A DNA stretch of 64,000 nucleotides from Bact-08 sp964533215 (GTDB taxonomy: Bacteria; Bacteroidota; Bacteroidia; Bacteroidales; UBA932). Where the stretch lies: positions 558,001-622,000 of the forward strand of contig CAZHLJ010000001.1 in NCBI GenBank assembly GCA_964533215.1. The letters run 5' to 3'. Position numbers and translations under genes: made by a program. Below are positions 8,779 through 16,469 of this stretch, one piece after another. The notes beneath the pieces were generated by a model that saw only the letters and a list, made by a program, of their open reading frames with translations, did not search any database and was not told the origin of the DNA. The number at the start of each line of letters is the position of its first letter. Within the stretch, counting starts at the first letter, position 1.

Positions 8779-8912
8779 AGCCTAGCATACAACACGGTAT
8801 ATAAAACATTTGGCGGAAAGTGCTAATTTTAAGGGCAGTACATTTAATAAACTTTGCAACGGTTTGATAGGAAATCGCTTTGAAATGCCAAACGTTTCAT
8901 ATACCCATCCGT
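8779..8912 (+). repeat. attC-like site 4 (long type), left part, cut by an IS
   Basis: Left box AGCCTAGCATACAAC (8779-8793) matches the reverse complement of the start of cassette 4 at 13 of 15 positions. After one A, arm CGGTATATAAAAC pairs with GTTTCATATACC. The inner arms CATTTGGC/GCCAAACG and the conserved GATAGGAAATCGC of long sites are present. The site breaks off at CCGT (8909-8912), where the insertion element begins. The missing core lies at 10650. Confidence 0.7.
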
Positions 8913-10647
8913 CAGACTGCGCAAAAACATCCCATATATTCAAACATAACTATCCATTTTAAAGCATTAATTTTTATTATGTAATTATTTGCAAATGAGG
9001 CATATATTGCTTATATTCAATGTATAATAAAAAATATGAGCTATGCATCATGCGTTAGGGACTGAAAGAAATCAAATACAAATGTTCTGTCCGGAACAGT
9101 TTATAGAGCCTGATAATTTTGTAAGAGTAATAGATGCCTTTGTCGACGCCATTGATTTAAACAGTTTTGGATTCAGGCATGTAATCACCGGAGAAGAGGG
9201 TCGTCCTCCTTATCACCCTGCCATATTGCTAAAACTCTATATTTATGGTTATCGTTACGGAATTCGTTCTTCTCGTAAACTAGAACGCCAAGCAAAAATC
9301 AACTTAGAACTAAGATGGTTATTGTGTGAGCAAACACCATCTAATCGTACAATTGCTTATTTCAGAAAAGAGTATTCAGAAGCTTTCCGGAATGTATTCA
9401 GGAAATTCGTATTTCTTCTCAAGCAGGCACAGCTTATAGAAGGGGAGACGATTGCAATCGATTCGTTTAAGGTCAGAGGTCAAAATTCATTAAAGAACAA
9501 CTTCAACGACAAGAAAATAGGTAGCCATAAGGAATATATCGACAATAAGATATCTGAATATGAGCAGGCCCTTGATAATTCCGATAATGAAGAAGAAAAA
9601 GCAGAACTTGAGCATAAAATTGAGAGGCAAACGATTCGTAAAGCCAAATATGAATCAATAGAAAAACAACTTGATGATAGTAATCAGGAACAAATATCTC
9701 TCACAGACCCGGACTCCAGAGCTGTAATACTACACCGGAATATTGTACAGGTAGGTTATAACATACAGGCATCGGTAGATGCGAAAAACAAGCTCATCAC
9801 GTATTTTGACACCGGTGACGTAAATGATACAAGGGCATTAGCTCCTGTTGCAATCAATACAAAATCAGTCCTTGGGCTCGACGGTATGAATGTACTGGCC
9901 GACAAGGGATATCATACCGGAGATCAGCTGCAGCGATGCGCTTTTGCCAATATAATCACATATGTTTCACCTAAGGCACCTTCGACTAAGGATATTGGTT
10001 TGTATCCTATTAATTCATTTAATTATAATCCGGAATCAGACACTTACACATGCCCGGCCGGAGAGGTACTGACAACAAACAATGTCTGGTACAGGCACAG
10101 CTCTGAGGGAAAGACACCTGCTTTTCGTTTTAAACGTTATTTGTCACCCAAATGCAGTTCTTGTAAGCAGCGCAGTCTTTGTACAAACAGCGGCCGTAAT
10201 GGCCGAGCTATTGACAGGAGTGAATATGCAGATATAATTGCTCAAAATGCAACCAGAGTGAATGAGTCCCCTAGCTATTACCGTTTACGGCAACAAATAG
10301 CAGAGCACCCCTGGGGTACACTGAAAAGGCAATGGGCTTTCGACTATGTTTTGATGAAAGGGAAAAGGCAGGTGTTGGGTGAAGTAAGTCTTGCATTTAT
10401 CTGTTACAATCTAATGAGAAGTGTGCAGATAATGACTCCCGGAAAATTCATTGAACTGCTCATAATCAAGTCTTTTTTACCCAAAACTGCCCTAAATCCG
10501 ATATTTTCCCCTCCAATTTATTCCAATTTCCTTGAAAAATACAAAATAGCCTCATAAAATGCAGGTAATCACTGAATAAATTTATTATTGAAAAAATAGA
10601 TTTTGTACCTTTATCCTAATTTTAAAACGGAGTTTTTGCGCAGACTC
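8913..10647 (+). mobile_element. IS1182-family insertion sequence
   Basis: An element of 1735 bases carrying one transposase gene. Its ends are imperfect inverted repeats: left CAGACTGCGCAAAAAC, right end read backwards GAGTCTGCGCAAAAAC (14 of 16). CCGT lies directly outside both ends (8909-8912 and 10648-10651), consistent with a 4-bp target duplication. Removing the element and one CCGT rebuilds a complete attC-like site, ...ATACCCATCC plus GTTGTGCG. The insertion therefore came after the array was assembled. Confidence 0.85.
9043..10557 (+). CDS. IS1182-family transposase
   Basis: A DDE transposase of 504 residues with the order typical of IS1182: an InsH-like N-terminal domain (RPPYHPAILLKLYIYGYRYG near residue 50), the first Asp in IAIDSFKV, a charged coiled-coil insertion (about 165-230), the second Asp in VLADKGYH, a cysteine-rich part (TCPAGE, CSSCKQRSLC), and the catalytic Glu in EHPWGTLKRQW near the C-terminus. 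All catalytic motifs are present and the frame is open, so it may be active. It is the only gene in the element. Its composition is less AT-rich than the flanking cassettes. Confidence 0.9.
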   Translation: MHHALGTERNQIQMFCPEQFIEPDNFVRVIDAFVDAIDLNSFGFRHVITGEEGRPPYHPAILLKLYIYGYRYGIRSSRKLERQAKINLELRWLLCEQTPSNRTIAYFRKEYSEAFRNVFRKFVFLLKQAQLIEGETIAIDSFKVRGQNSLKNNFNDKKIGSHKEYIDNKISEYEQALDNSDNEEEKAELEHKIERQTIRKAKYESIEKQLDDSNQEQISLTDPDSRAVILHRNIVQVGYNIQASVDAKNKLITYFDTGDVNDTRALAPVAINTKSVLGLDGMNVLADKGYHTGDQLQRCAFANIITYVSPKAPSTKDIGLYPINSFNYNPESDTYTCPAGEVLTTNNVWYRHSSEGKTPAFRFKRYLSPKCSSCKQRSLCTNSGRNGRAIDRSEYADIIAQNATRVNESPSYYRLRQQIAEHPWGTLKRQWAFDYVLMKGKRQVLGEVSLAFICYNLMRSVQIMTPGKFIELLIIKSFLPKTALNPIFSPPIYSNFLEKYKIAS

Positions 10648-10663
10648 CCGTTGTGCGTAACTT
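10648..10663 (+). repeat. attC-like site 4, right core separated by the IS
   Basis: CCGT duplication followed by GTTGTGCGTAACTT (10650-10663), the core and start of cassette 5. Its first 14 bases match the reverse complement of the left box of site 5 at 13 positions. The hairpin partner lies 1.7 kb upstream across the IS, so this site can no longer fold normally. Confidence 0.7.
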
Positions 10664-10678
10664 AAAGAAACAGAACCT

Positions 10679-11410
10679 ATGAATGAAGAATTACAAAAAT
10701 TGTATAAAAACGCAGTAGCTCTTATGGAAACCATGAAGTTTACATATACGAGCGATGATAACAAGGTTTCACAATATGGAAGTTTTGATGTATTCCTTCG
10801 AAAATATACGCAAATGGCAACGAGTGTTTCCAAATTTATAGATATATCACTATTAGATATTTATAACTTAGAAAAGATACCCAATGCTTTTAGTTTAACA
10901 TGGCCACAACAAAAACAGATGTTTGATGGAGTATTAGCAAATTTAGGTCTGTTGATTTCCTTATTAGAAAACCACCTTGACATTAAGCAAAATAAAATAT
11001 TAGGATTAAAAGATTTTCTGGCAAGCAATCTTCGAAAAACAATAATTGAAATCCCCAAAAACGAAAAAGAAATACAAGATAAAATTGAGACACTATTGAT
11101 TGGTAAAGGACTAAGTAAAGGAATTGACTATGATAGAGAAGTTGGAAGGGTTAAAGTATCAATTAAAGAAGTGATACCAGATTTTATTTTTCAAAAATTA
11201 GGATTGGCACTTGAAGTAAAATTTACTAAAGACAAGGCAAAAACTAAATCTATAATAGATGAAATAAATGCAGATATTAGGGCATATGGTAAAGAATACG
11301 CTAGTCAACTATTTCTCATATATGATATTGGGACAATTACTGATGAAAATGAATTTAAAAATGACATTGACAATCAAGATAATATTCAAGTTATAATTGT
11401 GAAACACTAA
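10679..11410 (+). CDS. Cassette 5: PD-(D/E)XK nuclease, DpnII/MboI-like
   Basis: A protein of 243 residues. The N-terminal 110 residues are helical. The C-terminal domain (about 125-225) has the features of the DpnII/MboI REase-like family: helices with EIQDKIETLLIGKG, a strand ending in VIPDFIF (Asp168), a strand LALEVKF giving Glu179-x-Lys181, a helix with DEINADIRAYGKE, and a last strand LFLIYDIGTI. These are the expected D...ExK catalytic residues. Many such proteins are cassette- or island-borne and may act in defence. No DNA methyltransferase lies in this cassette, so classical restriction-modification is unlikely; the methyltransferase-fold gene at 16616 is a separate cassette. It starts 15 bases after the broken attC-like site 4. 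Confidence 0.7.
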   Translation: MNEELQKLYKNAVALMETMKFTYTSDDNKVSQYGSFDVFLRKYTQMATSVSKFIDISLLDIYNLEKIPNAFSLTWPQQKQMFDGVLANLGLLISLLENHLDIKQNKILGLKDFLASNLRKTIIEIPKNEKEIQDKIETLLIGKGLSKGIDYDREVGRVKVSIKEVIPDFIFQKLGLALEVKFTKDKAKTKSIIDEINADIRAYGKEYASQLFLIYDIGTITDENEFKNDIDNQDNIQVIIVKH

Positions 11411-11413
11411 AAA

Positions 11414-11558
11414 AAGCTACGCACAACAATGTGTAAAAATAATAGCCGGTTTAGTAGGTTCTTGAGCGACAGAAGCCCGCTTCAAATTTGTACCGTTTCG
11501 ACAAGAAATTCGCCCGCAAACTGCTACTATTCTTACACTTAACGTTATAAGCCATTTT
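11414..11558 (+). repeat. attC-like site 5 (long type)
   Basis: Left box AAGCTACGCACAAC, then arm GTGTAA...AATAATAGC, pairing with GCTACTATT.TTACAC, spacer TTAAC and core GTTATAAGCC (11544-11553). It carries the long-type motif GACAAGAAATTCGCCCGCAA. Its left box is complementary to the start of cassette 5 (13 of 14). Confidence 0.75.
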
Positions 11559-11591
11559 GAAGAAACATTACACAAAATGTAACTACGAATT

Positions 11592-13208
11592 ATGAGCAGT
11601 CAATTTCAGGATTTTCAGATGAAAAGTGAACTAGAAGATTTGACTCTAGGTTATTTTGATTATGATAGGTTTTATGTTATCCTTGGAAACCATAAAGACA
11701 CCGATCAAATATCAATTACTTTTTTTCATGAATTACAACATCAAAGATTAAATGCTGAGAGCACTTATGGATTATTACTTAAACGAATCGCTGATGAAGT
11801 GAATAACTACCCACAAAATAAAAATTTAAATGATTTATTTAAAAAAATGGTACATAAATGTCTCTATGTACATGAAATGCAAGCAACATATATCAGTTTG
11901 TTAGATTACGATGAACTAGAAAATACAGATAAATTACCTAAAAGTTATCAAGATTGTCTGAGTAAAATGAATTCAATGTTAGTTCATATTCCACAATCAA
12001 AACAATGGAGATTAATTACTTCTTGGACATTATGCTGGATTGCTATGCTAACATGTCCCTATAAAGTTGACAAAATCAATGAAAATACAATAGCAGAATT
12101 AAATAAATTTATTGACAATCCATCACATTCTCCTGTAGATAGAATTTTATTAATATATGATGTCATGCAGGATTTCCATTATAATGAATTAATCAATTCT
12201 ATTAAAAATTGGGGCATGTCTGACGAATTAATTGCAGCATTTGAATATTATGATGAACCAGATCAAATACAATTAGCATTAGGAATTGATGATGATTGGG
12301 ATATAATATTTAAGAATTGGAGAATAGCTGTCATGGATTCATTTCTTAATTTGTTTGAGAAATATTTGTCAGGCATAGATGACGCTCGTGGAACTGTCGC
12401 TTTAACTCAAGGCGCTGAAATACTTAAAAGAAGCAAATCATCTTTTGTTGTACTCAACAATATTGAGGCATTGAGATTTAATGAATATATACGGGTGTGT
12501 AATCTAAGAGTTTCATATTTTAAAAAGGAGTCTATTAAATGCCACATATTTACAGGAAATGATGAGTATATAACAAGTGATGAGCTTTACTCATTTAATA
12601 GAAATAAGACTATTTATTTTTCCTATCTGATTGATAATAATAAAACTAACAGCATTCATGTTGTTGATTGCGTAAATAATATCGTTACACATTTTATAAC
12701 GAGCGAAATTAATATGGCTTTATCAACAAACTCAATTGTCTCAATTATTGAAATAGAAACAAAATATAAAGTTTGGACAAAGAAATTTCTGAATTCATTA
12801 GTGCGAGAATCATATTTAGGTGATACATTTATTTATTGTAATTTAAATCCATTGTTGGTGATCGAGAATTTGATAAAGGAACGGGTTAAAATAAAATGGT
12901 TTATGGCATCTCTTAATTATTCTGATGAAACAATTGAGCCATATTGGGTTCAAGTATTTTATTATTGGATCAGTGATTTCCCTTATCCAATATTTCATTT
13001 ATCTTATTATATCGCAAGTGAATTTCTTAAAAGTTGCTATGACGAGATAGATACAAAATGGCTAAAAGAGATTACGGATCCTTCTGAAATAAATAAACGT
13101 ATTGAACCAACTGTTTTCTCAAAACTAGTTGATCATCCAAATTTTCTATATTATTTGAGCGGTACTAACACGATAGAAGCATTAAAAAACAGAAAACAAT
13201 TACATTAA
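11592..13208 (+). CDS. Cassette 6a: large protein with an HELQH metallopeptidase-like motif
   Basis: A soluble protein of 538 residues from no family I recognise. Residues 46-50 read HELQH, a zinc-binding HExxH motif, preceded by the strand-like QISITFF. About 45 residues later VHEMQATYI supplies Glu95, placed as the third zinc ligand of gluzincin-type peptidases. This makes a zinc-dependent hydrolase plausible, but the motif alone is not proof. The rest (100-538) is mixed helix and strand with many aromatic residues, without repeats, signal peptide or membrane segments. It is the first gene of a three-gene cassette: the zinc-ribbon gene starts 11 bases downstream and the membrane protein overlaps that. 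The grouping suggests one system, possibly a protease with a membrane effector. Confidence 0.65.
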   Translation: MSSQFQDFQMKSELEDLTLGYFDYDRFYVILGNHKDTDQISITFFHELQHQRLNAESTYGLLLKRIADEVNNYPQNKNLNDLFKKMVHKCLYVHEMQATYISLLDYDELENTDKLPKSYQDCLSKMNSMLVHIPQSKQWRLITSWTLCWIAMLTCPYKVDKINENTIAELNKFIDNPSHSPVDRILLIYDVMQDFHYNELINSIKNWGMSDELIAAFEYYDEPDQIQLALGIDDDWDIIFKNWRIAVMDSFLNLFEKYLSGIDDARGTVALTQGAEILKRSKSSFVVLNNIEALRFNEYIRVCNLRVSYFKKESIKCHIFTGNDEYITSDELYSFNRNKTIYFSYLIDNNKTNSIHVVDCVNNIVTHFITSEINMALSTNSIVSIIEIETKYKVWTKKFLNSLVRESYLGDTFIYCNLNPLLVIENLIKERVKIKWFMASLNYSDETIEPYWVQVFYYWISDFPYPIFHLSYYIASEFLKSCYDEIDTKWLKEITDPSEINKRIEPTVFSKLVDHPNFLYYLSGTNTIEALKNRKQLH

Positions 13209-13219
13209 AATAGTTTATA

Positions 13220-13423
13220 ATGAATGAACAAATAAATAAACCAACTTTCACTTGCTGGAAATGTAAACGAAAGTCAAAATACAACCCTTTAGAGTATACT
13301 TTCGAAAATGTAATATTAGAAAGAAGATTTACTAATTTGGATCTAAAGACAAAAGAAATTGTAATAAAATGCAGTTTCCCTGATTGTAATGCAGATAATC
13401 TTATTAGTATTCAATATGAATAA
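13220..13423 (+). CDS. Cassette 6b: small zinc-ribbon protein
   Basis: A protein of 67 residues with two cysteine pairs: TCWKCKRKS (Cys12, Cys15) and KCSFPDCNAD (Cys51, Cys56), the spacing of a zinc ribbon with a long loop. The ends are short and charged, with no membrane segment. Such proteins usually act as nucleic-acid or protein adaptors. It lies 11 bases after the HELQH gene and overlaps or abuts the membrane-protein gene, so the three are probably co-translated. Confidence 0.65.
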   Translation: MNEQINKPTFTCWKCKRKSKYNPLEYTFENVILERRFTNLDLKTKEIVIKCSFPDCNADNLISIQYE

Positions 13424-13829
13424 AATGGCTAATCAAAAAGGGAAACCAGTATCAGAAGATGATTTGTTTTATATCTCTTGGGGTTATGAAACATTAAAGA
13501 ATAATATTAAATTATGTAATGACATATTGAAGCAATTAATAACTATAAGTTCTGCTTTATTAGGGATAAGTATTATATACGATCATATTATTGTAAATGA
13601 AGTATTGAAAATATTAGTATTTATATGCTTTTTCAATAGTTTAATAGTTGCGTTTTTAGGAATTCTTCCATATAAAAGTATAATTACCCCTAAAGCTCCT
13701 GCTGAAATTAAAACCCATAAGGAAAAAACGTTAAAATCAAAGTTAAAATACTTGTGGTTCAGTGCAATATCCCTAATGGTAGGTTTTTTATTGATTATCA
13801 TCAGCTTAATATTAAATAAATTTATTTAA
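13416..13829 (+). CDS. Cassette 6c: small membrane protein
   Basis: A protein of 137 residues counted from ATG 13416, which overlaps the zinc-ribbon gene by eight bases; ATG 13425 (134 residues) directly after that gene's stop is equally possible. A soluble N-terminal stretch of about 35 residues is followed by three hydrophobic segments: QLITISSALLGISIIY, ILVFICFFNSLIVAFLGI, and AISLMVGFLLIIISLIL near the C-terminus. A lysine-rich linker separates the second and third. The layout resembles small multi-helix membrane effectors such as SLATT-type proteins, but I see no diagnostic motif. It is the last gene of the three-gene cassette, 20 bases before attC-like site 6. Confidence 0.65.
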   Translation: MNKMANQKGKPVSEDDLFYISWGYETLKNNIKLCNDILKQLITISSALLGISIIYDHIIVNEVLKILVFICFFNSLIVAFLGILPYKSIITPKAPAEIKTHKEKTLKSKLKYLWFSAISLMVGFLLIIISLILNKFI

Positions 13830-13849
13830 CAGAAATCAAGTAATAACAA

Positions 13850-13995
13850 AAAATGGCTTATAACAATGTATATACAAAATAGGCGAGATAGTAGTAATTT
13901 CAACAGTTATAGCCCGCTTCAAAATCGTAATTGTTTGATAGTTTTGAAGCCTGCAATCGCCTACTTTGCATATACTTACCGTTATGCACAAGCAA
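13850..13995 (+). repeat. attC-like site 6 (long type)
   Basis: Left box AAAATGGCTTATAAC (13850-13864) is a perfect 15-base reverse complement of the first 15 bases of cassette 6 (11544-11558). The stem GTATATAC...AATAGGCG pairs with CGCCTACTT..GTATATAC read backwards. Spacer TTACC, core GTTATGC (13981-13987). The loop contains GATAGTTTTGAAGCCTGCAA, a variant of the long-type motif. This is the clearest site of the array. Confidence 0.8.
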
Positions 13996-14116
13996 AGAGA
14001 ACATGGTTATTTATGTCCCTATGAATAACTTGAGCAAATGAACAAGTATAGAAGAATAGTTTAATCTCCTTTCTCCAACAATATTTTTATAAATTTGTAA
14101 GTATAATGATTTGATT

Positions 14117-14952
14117 ATGACAAAAGAAACTGCAATAAAACTTTTGAGCAAAAACAAATACGCTCGATATGGCGAGATGACAATGAGAAATGGTATTTTT
14201 CAATAATTGATGTTATCGAAGTATTAACAGGTACAGACCGTCCTCGAAAATATTGGAACGACTTAAAAGCCAAGCTTAGAAAGGAGGGCAGTGAACTGTC
14301 CGACAAAATCGGACAGTTGAAATTAACTGCAGAAGATGGGAAACTAAGAAAGACAGATGTAGCTGATAAAGAGCAACTATTTAGATTAATTCAAAGTATA
14401 CCATCCCCAAGAGTTGAACCATTTAAAATTTGGCTAGCACAGGTAGGTCGTGAGCGTATTGATGAAATAGAAGATCCAGAATTAGGGATTGACCGCCTAA
14501 TGGAGACCTACTTGCGTAAAGGTTATAGCAAAGAGTGGATAAACCAGCGACTAAAAAGCATCGAAGTCAGAAAAGAACTTACAGATGAATGGGAAAACAG
14601 AGGTGTGCAAAAAGGTCTGGAATTTGCGATTTTAACAGATGAAATTACAAAAGCGTGGAGTGGCTTAACAACAAAAGAATATAAGGGTCTGAAAGATATA
14701 AAGAAGGAGAATCTTAGAGACCACATGACAAATCTTGAATTGGTTTTAAATATGCTTGCCGAAGCCACAACATCTGAGATTTCCAAGACAAAGAAACCAG
14801 ACACTTTCGAAAAAAACAGGATAATTGCACATCAAGGAGGAACAATTGCAGGTAATACCCGACGCGAGATTTAAGAGAAAACCGGAAGAAATGTTGTGAC
14901 TGGCAAAAATGCGAAACAACTTGAAGAGGAAAAGAACAAAAGCAATGATTAA
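14117..14952 (+). pseudogene. Cassette 7: BRO-N domain protein, broken twice
   Basis: Relic of a BRO-N (phage antirepressor-like) protein common in Bacteroidota. It begins MTKETAIKLLSKNK at 14117, then needs one extra base (a lost A in the A-run near 14155-14160) to continue as WRDDNEKWYF, SIIDVIEVLTGTDRPRKYW and then SIPSPRVEPFKIWLAQVGRE. After EIAGN-type repeats the frame meets TAA at 14872-14874, but the same frame continues with EKTGRNVVTGKNAKQL, the usual family ending, to TAA at 14950-14952. The -1 frameshift and the late nonsense codon are both seen directly. The C-terminal part (14317-14874) remains an open frame of 185 codons. The intact protein would bind DNA, but this copy is probably non-functional. 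Confidence 0.8.
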
Positions 14953-14953
14953 A

Positions 14954-15022
14954 TTGCCAGTGCAGAGCACGCGTTAAATCCCATTAAAACTGGAATTTAC
15001 CGCAAGGACGTTGTGTGTAATT
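14954..15022 (+). repeat. attC-like site 7 (short type, mutated left box)
   Basis: Short-type site like sites 1 and 3: arm CGCGTTAAATCCC, loop ATTAAAAC, arm TGGAATTTACCGC, spacer AAGGAC, core GTTGTGTG (15010-15017). The left box reads TTGCCAGTGCAGAGC, with AGC where the others have AAC, and matches the cassette 7 start at only 11 of 15 positions. Together with the broken gene this suggests decay. Confidence 0.65.
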
Positions 15023-15093
15023 TTATTAAACCTAAACATGCTGACAAACAGATAATTAATGAATAAGAATTCAATAATTACAATAACGATTAT

Positions 15094-15426
15094 ATGAATA
15101 TTTCAAGATTTAAAATTTTTACAACTGATAGAAAAAGGATTATTAATTATCTAAATGATTATCTTTCATTTGAATATGAGAACCATAGCTCTGATATGTC
15201 AATTTTAGCGGATGAAGAATTCTATTTTAGAAATAGTTCAACCCAAATGAATATGGTGATTTTGAAAACAGATGAAAGTTCAGTTGTTATTGATATAATT
15301 GGAGGTGCAGGAGGATCAGGACTATTAAATATTAACTTGTGGTCTGAGAAAGGCTATATAAAAAAAGTGAGTATGATATTAGTCCAATTCTCCGAAGAAT
15401 TTAACATTAAAATGGAAGAAATATAA
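15094..15426 (+). CDS. Cassette 8: small hypothetical protein
   Basis: A soluble protein of 110 residues. Strands and a glycine turn dominate the centre (VVIDIIGGAGGSGLLNINLW), followed by SEKGY and a helix near the C-terminus. The pattern of a GGxGSG turn before a tryptophan and an acidic residue recalls DUF6054-like small proteins, but I am not sure. No signal peptide or membrane segment. It is the only gene between attC-like sites 7 and 8. A tiny ATG-started frame just upstream (15060) stops quickly and is not counted. Confidence 0.6.
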   Translation: MNISRFKIFTTDRKRIINYLNDYLSFEYENHSSDMSILADEEFYFRNSSTQMNMVILKTDESSVVIDIIGGAGGSGLLNINLWSEKGYIKKVSMILVQFSEEFNIKMEEI

Positions 15427-15428
15427 AG

Positions 15429-15570
15429 AACTACACACAACACATAATATAAAACAGTTGAGGTTTAGTTGTTTGATTGGCTTTGGTTCTCGCGTAAGCG
15501 TTTTTCTCAGCGGATACGAATGCGCCCCGAAAATCCAACCGTTTCATACCGCCACCCATTATGGTTAAGT
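15429..15570 (+). repeat. attC-like site 8 (long type, degenerate right side)
   Basis: Left box AACTACACACAAC (15429-15441) fits the start of cassette 8 at 12 of 13 bases. Inner arms AAACAGTTG and CAACCGTTT pair. The right core appears as ATTATGG (15558-15564), with A in place of the G of GTT, judged from similarity to the reverse complement of the next left box, GTTATGGGCTAGG. Less certain than sites 1-6. A frame starting with TTG at 15469 runs out of this repeat and is not a real start. Confidence 0.55.
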
Positions 15571-15627
15571 GTAGAAAAAAAGGAAAGACTGATTGATAGG
15601 TTATTTTCAGATGTAAAACATGAGAAA

Positions 15628-16257
15628 ATGAGAAAACTAGTTATTTCGTTTATAACATTCATTTTTATAGGTTGCAATACACATAAGAACGACAAAGTTG
15701 TTTTAATAAGTTTGTATCCTCGAGTAAGCTGGGATAGTTTAGGCGTTCCACAACTAGTTGTAAGACAATATGCAGAATTTTCATTTTCGACAAAAGACAG
15801 CTTAATTATTTCGAGATCCGAAAATATGTTCGAAGTAGACAATATGAAGACTCCTTTATTTGGTTTGGATAGCTTCTATCATTACAACGTCAATGGCAAG
15901 TTTATAAAATCAATGACTAAATTGTTGGATTACAATTATAAAAAGACATATAGACGAAGTTTAAGCGAGGGAAGTATTGATGACAGAAACATGGACTTTA
16001 TTATCATTATACGAGGCAATTTTTTTAATATCATTCCTTACGAACACAACTATTTGCCAGAAGAATTGAAACAAATTAACGACTCAGTTGACAAATATGT
16101 GAATTCAAAAAGCTTGGTGAAATACAAACACAATTATCCCTTAGAGATAATTAGTAGGTTGCAAGACAGTTTGTTTAAAAGGCTGTCACCACCAAGACAG
16201 CTTAATTCAACAGTAAAGTTTAAACCACAAGTATTAAACGATGAAAAAGAAAACTAA
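15628..16257 (+). CDS. Cassette 9: lipoprotein, hypothetical
   Basis: A protein of 209 residues starting MRKLVISF with a hydrophobic stretch ITFIFIGC; the cysteine at residue 16 in IFIGC fits a lipobox, so a membrane-anchored lipoprotein is likely. The frame is open upstream to 15469, but that part lies inside the attC-like repeat and would bury the signal peptide, so ATG 15628 is chosen. The mature part is rich in basic and aromatic residues with no motif I recognise (for example IIIIRGNFFNIIPYEHNY in the middle). The product is exported, like that of cassette 2. Confidence 0.65.
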   Translation: MRKLVISFITFIFIGCNTHKNDKVVLISLYPRVSWDSLGVPQLVVRQYAEFSFSTKDSLIISRSENMFEVDNMKTPLFGLDSFYHYNVNGKFIKSMTKLLDYNYKKTYRRSLSEGSIDDRNMDFIIIIRGNFFNIIPYEHNYLPEELKQINDSVDKYVNSKSLVKYKHNYPLEIISRLQDSLFKRLSPPRQLNSTVKFKPQVLNDEKEN

Positions 16258-16258
16258 A

Positions 16259-16400
16259 CACCTAGCCCATAACATCAGCAACCCGGCAAGCGTGACAACA
16301 GTGGTTTTCGGTACTCATCTTTCCGCCCTGGCTGCTTTTAGGCTTGACAGGAAATCGCCCGCAATCCGCTCCTGAACGTCAAATGTCATATTTCATGATG
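16259..16400 (+). repeat. attC-like site 9, chimeric or decayed
   Basis: Left box CACCTAGCCCATAAC and the long-type motif TTGACAGGAAATCGCCCGCAA (written here only as present at 16342-16362) are clear. However, the right arm after it (CCGCTCCTGAACGTCAAATG) does not pair with the left arm (ATCAGCAACCCGGC), and no GTT core is visible. The halves may come from two different sites joined by deletion. Confidence 0.45.
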
Positions 16401-16469
16401 GAGGAATTCCTCAAACTGTATAAATATCGCAACTTTGAGGAAATTTTAAAGAAACTAAAGAAAAAATAA
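16395..16469 (+). CDS. Very short ORF, probable remnant of a lost cassette gene
   Basis: Twenty-four codons from ATG 16395, rich in Lys/Glu (EFLKLYKYRNFEEILKKLKKK), with TAA inside the left box of the next repeat. The sequence looks like the charged tail of a larger protein. No start signal is visible. It is listed because it is all that lies between repeats 9 and 10. Confidence 0.25.
   Translation: MMEEFLKLYKYRNFEEILKKLKKK

Noticed and set aside
15469..15627. Longer start (TTG) for the cassette 9 lipoprotein
   Set aside because: This part is attC-like repeat sequence; the lipobox signal begins at 15628.
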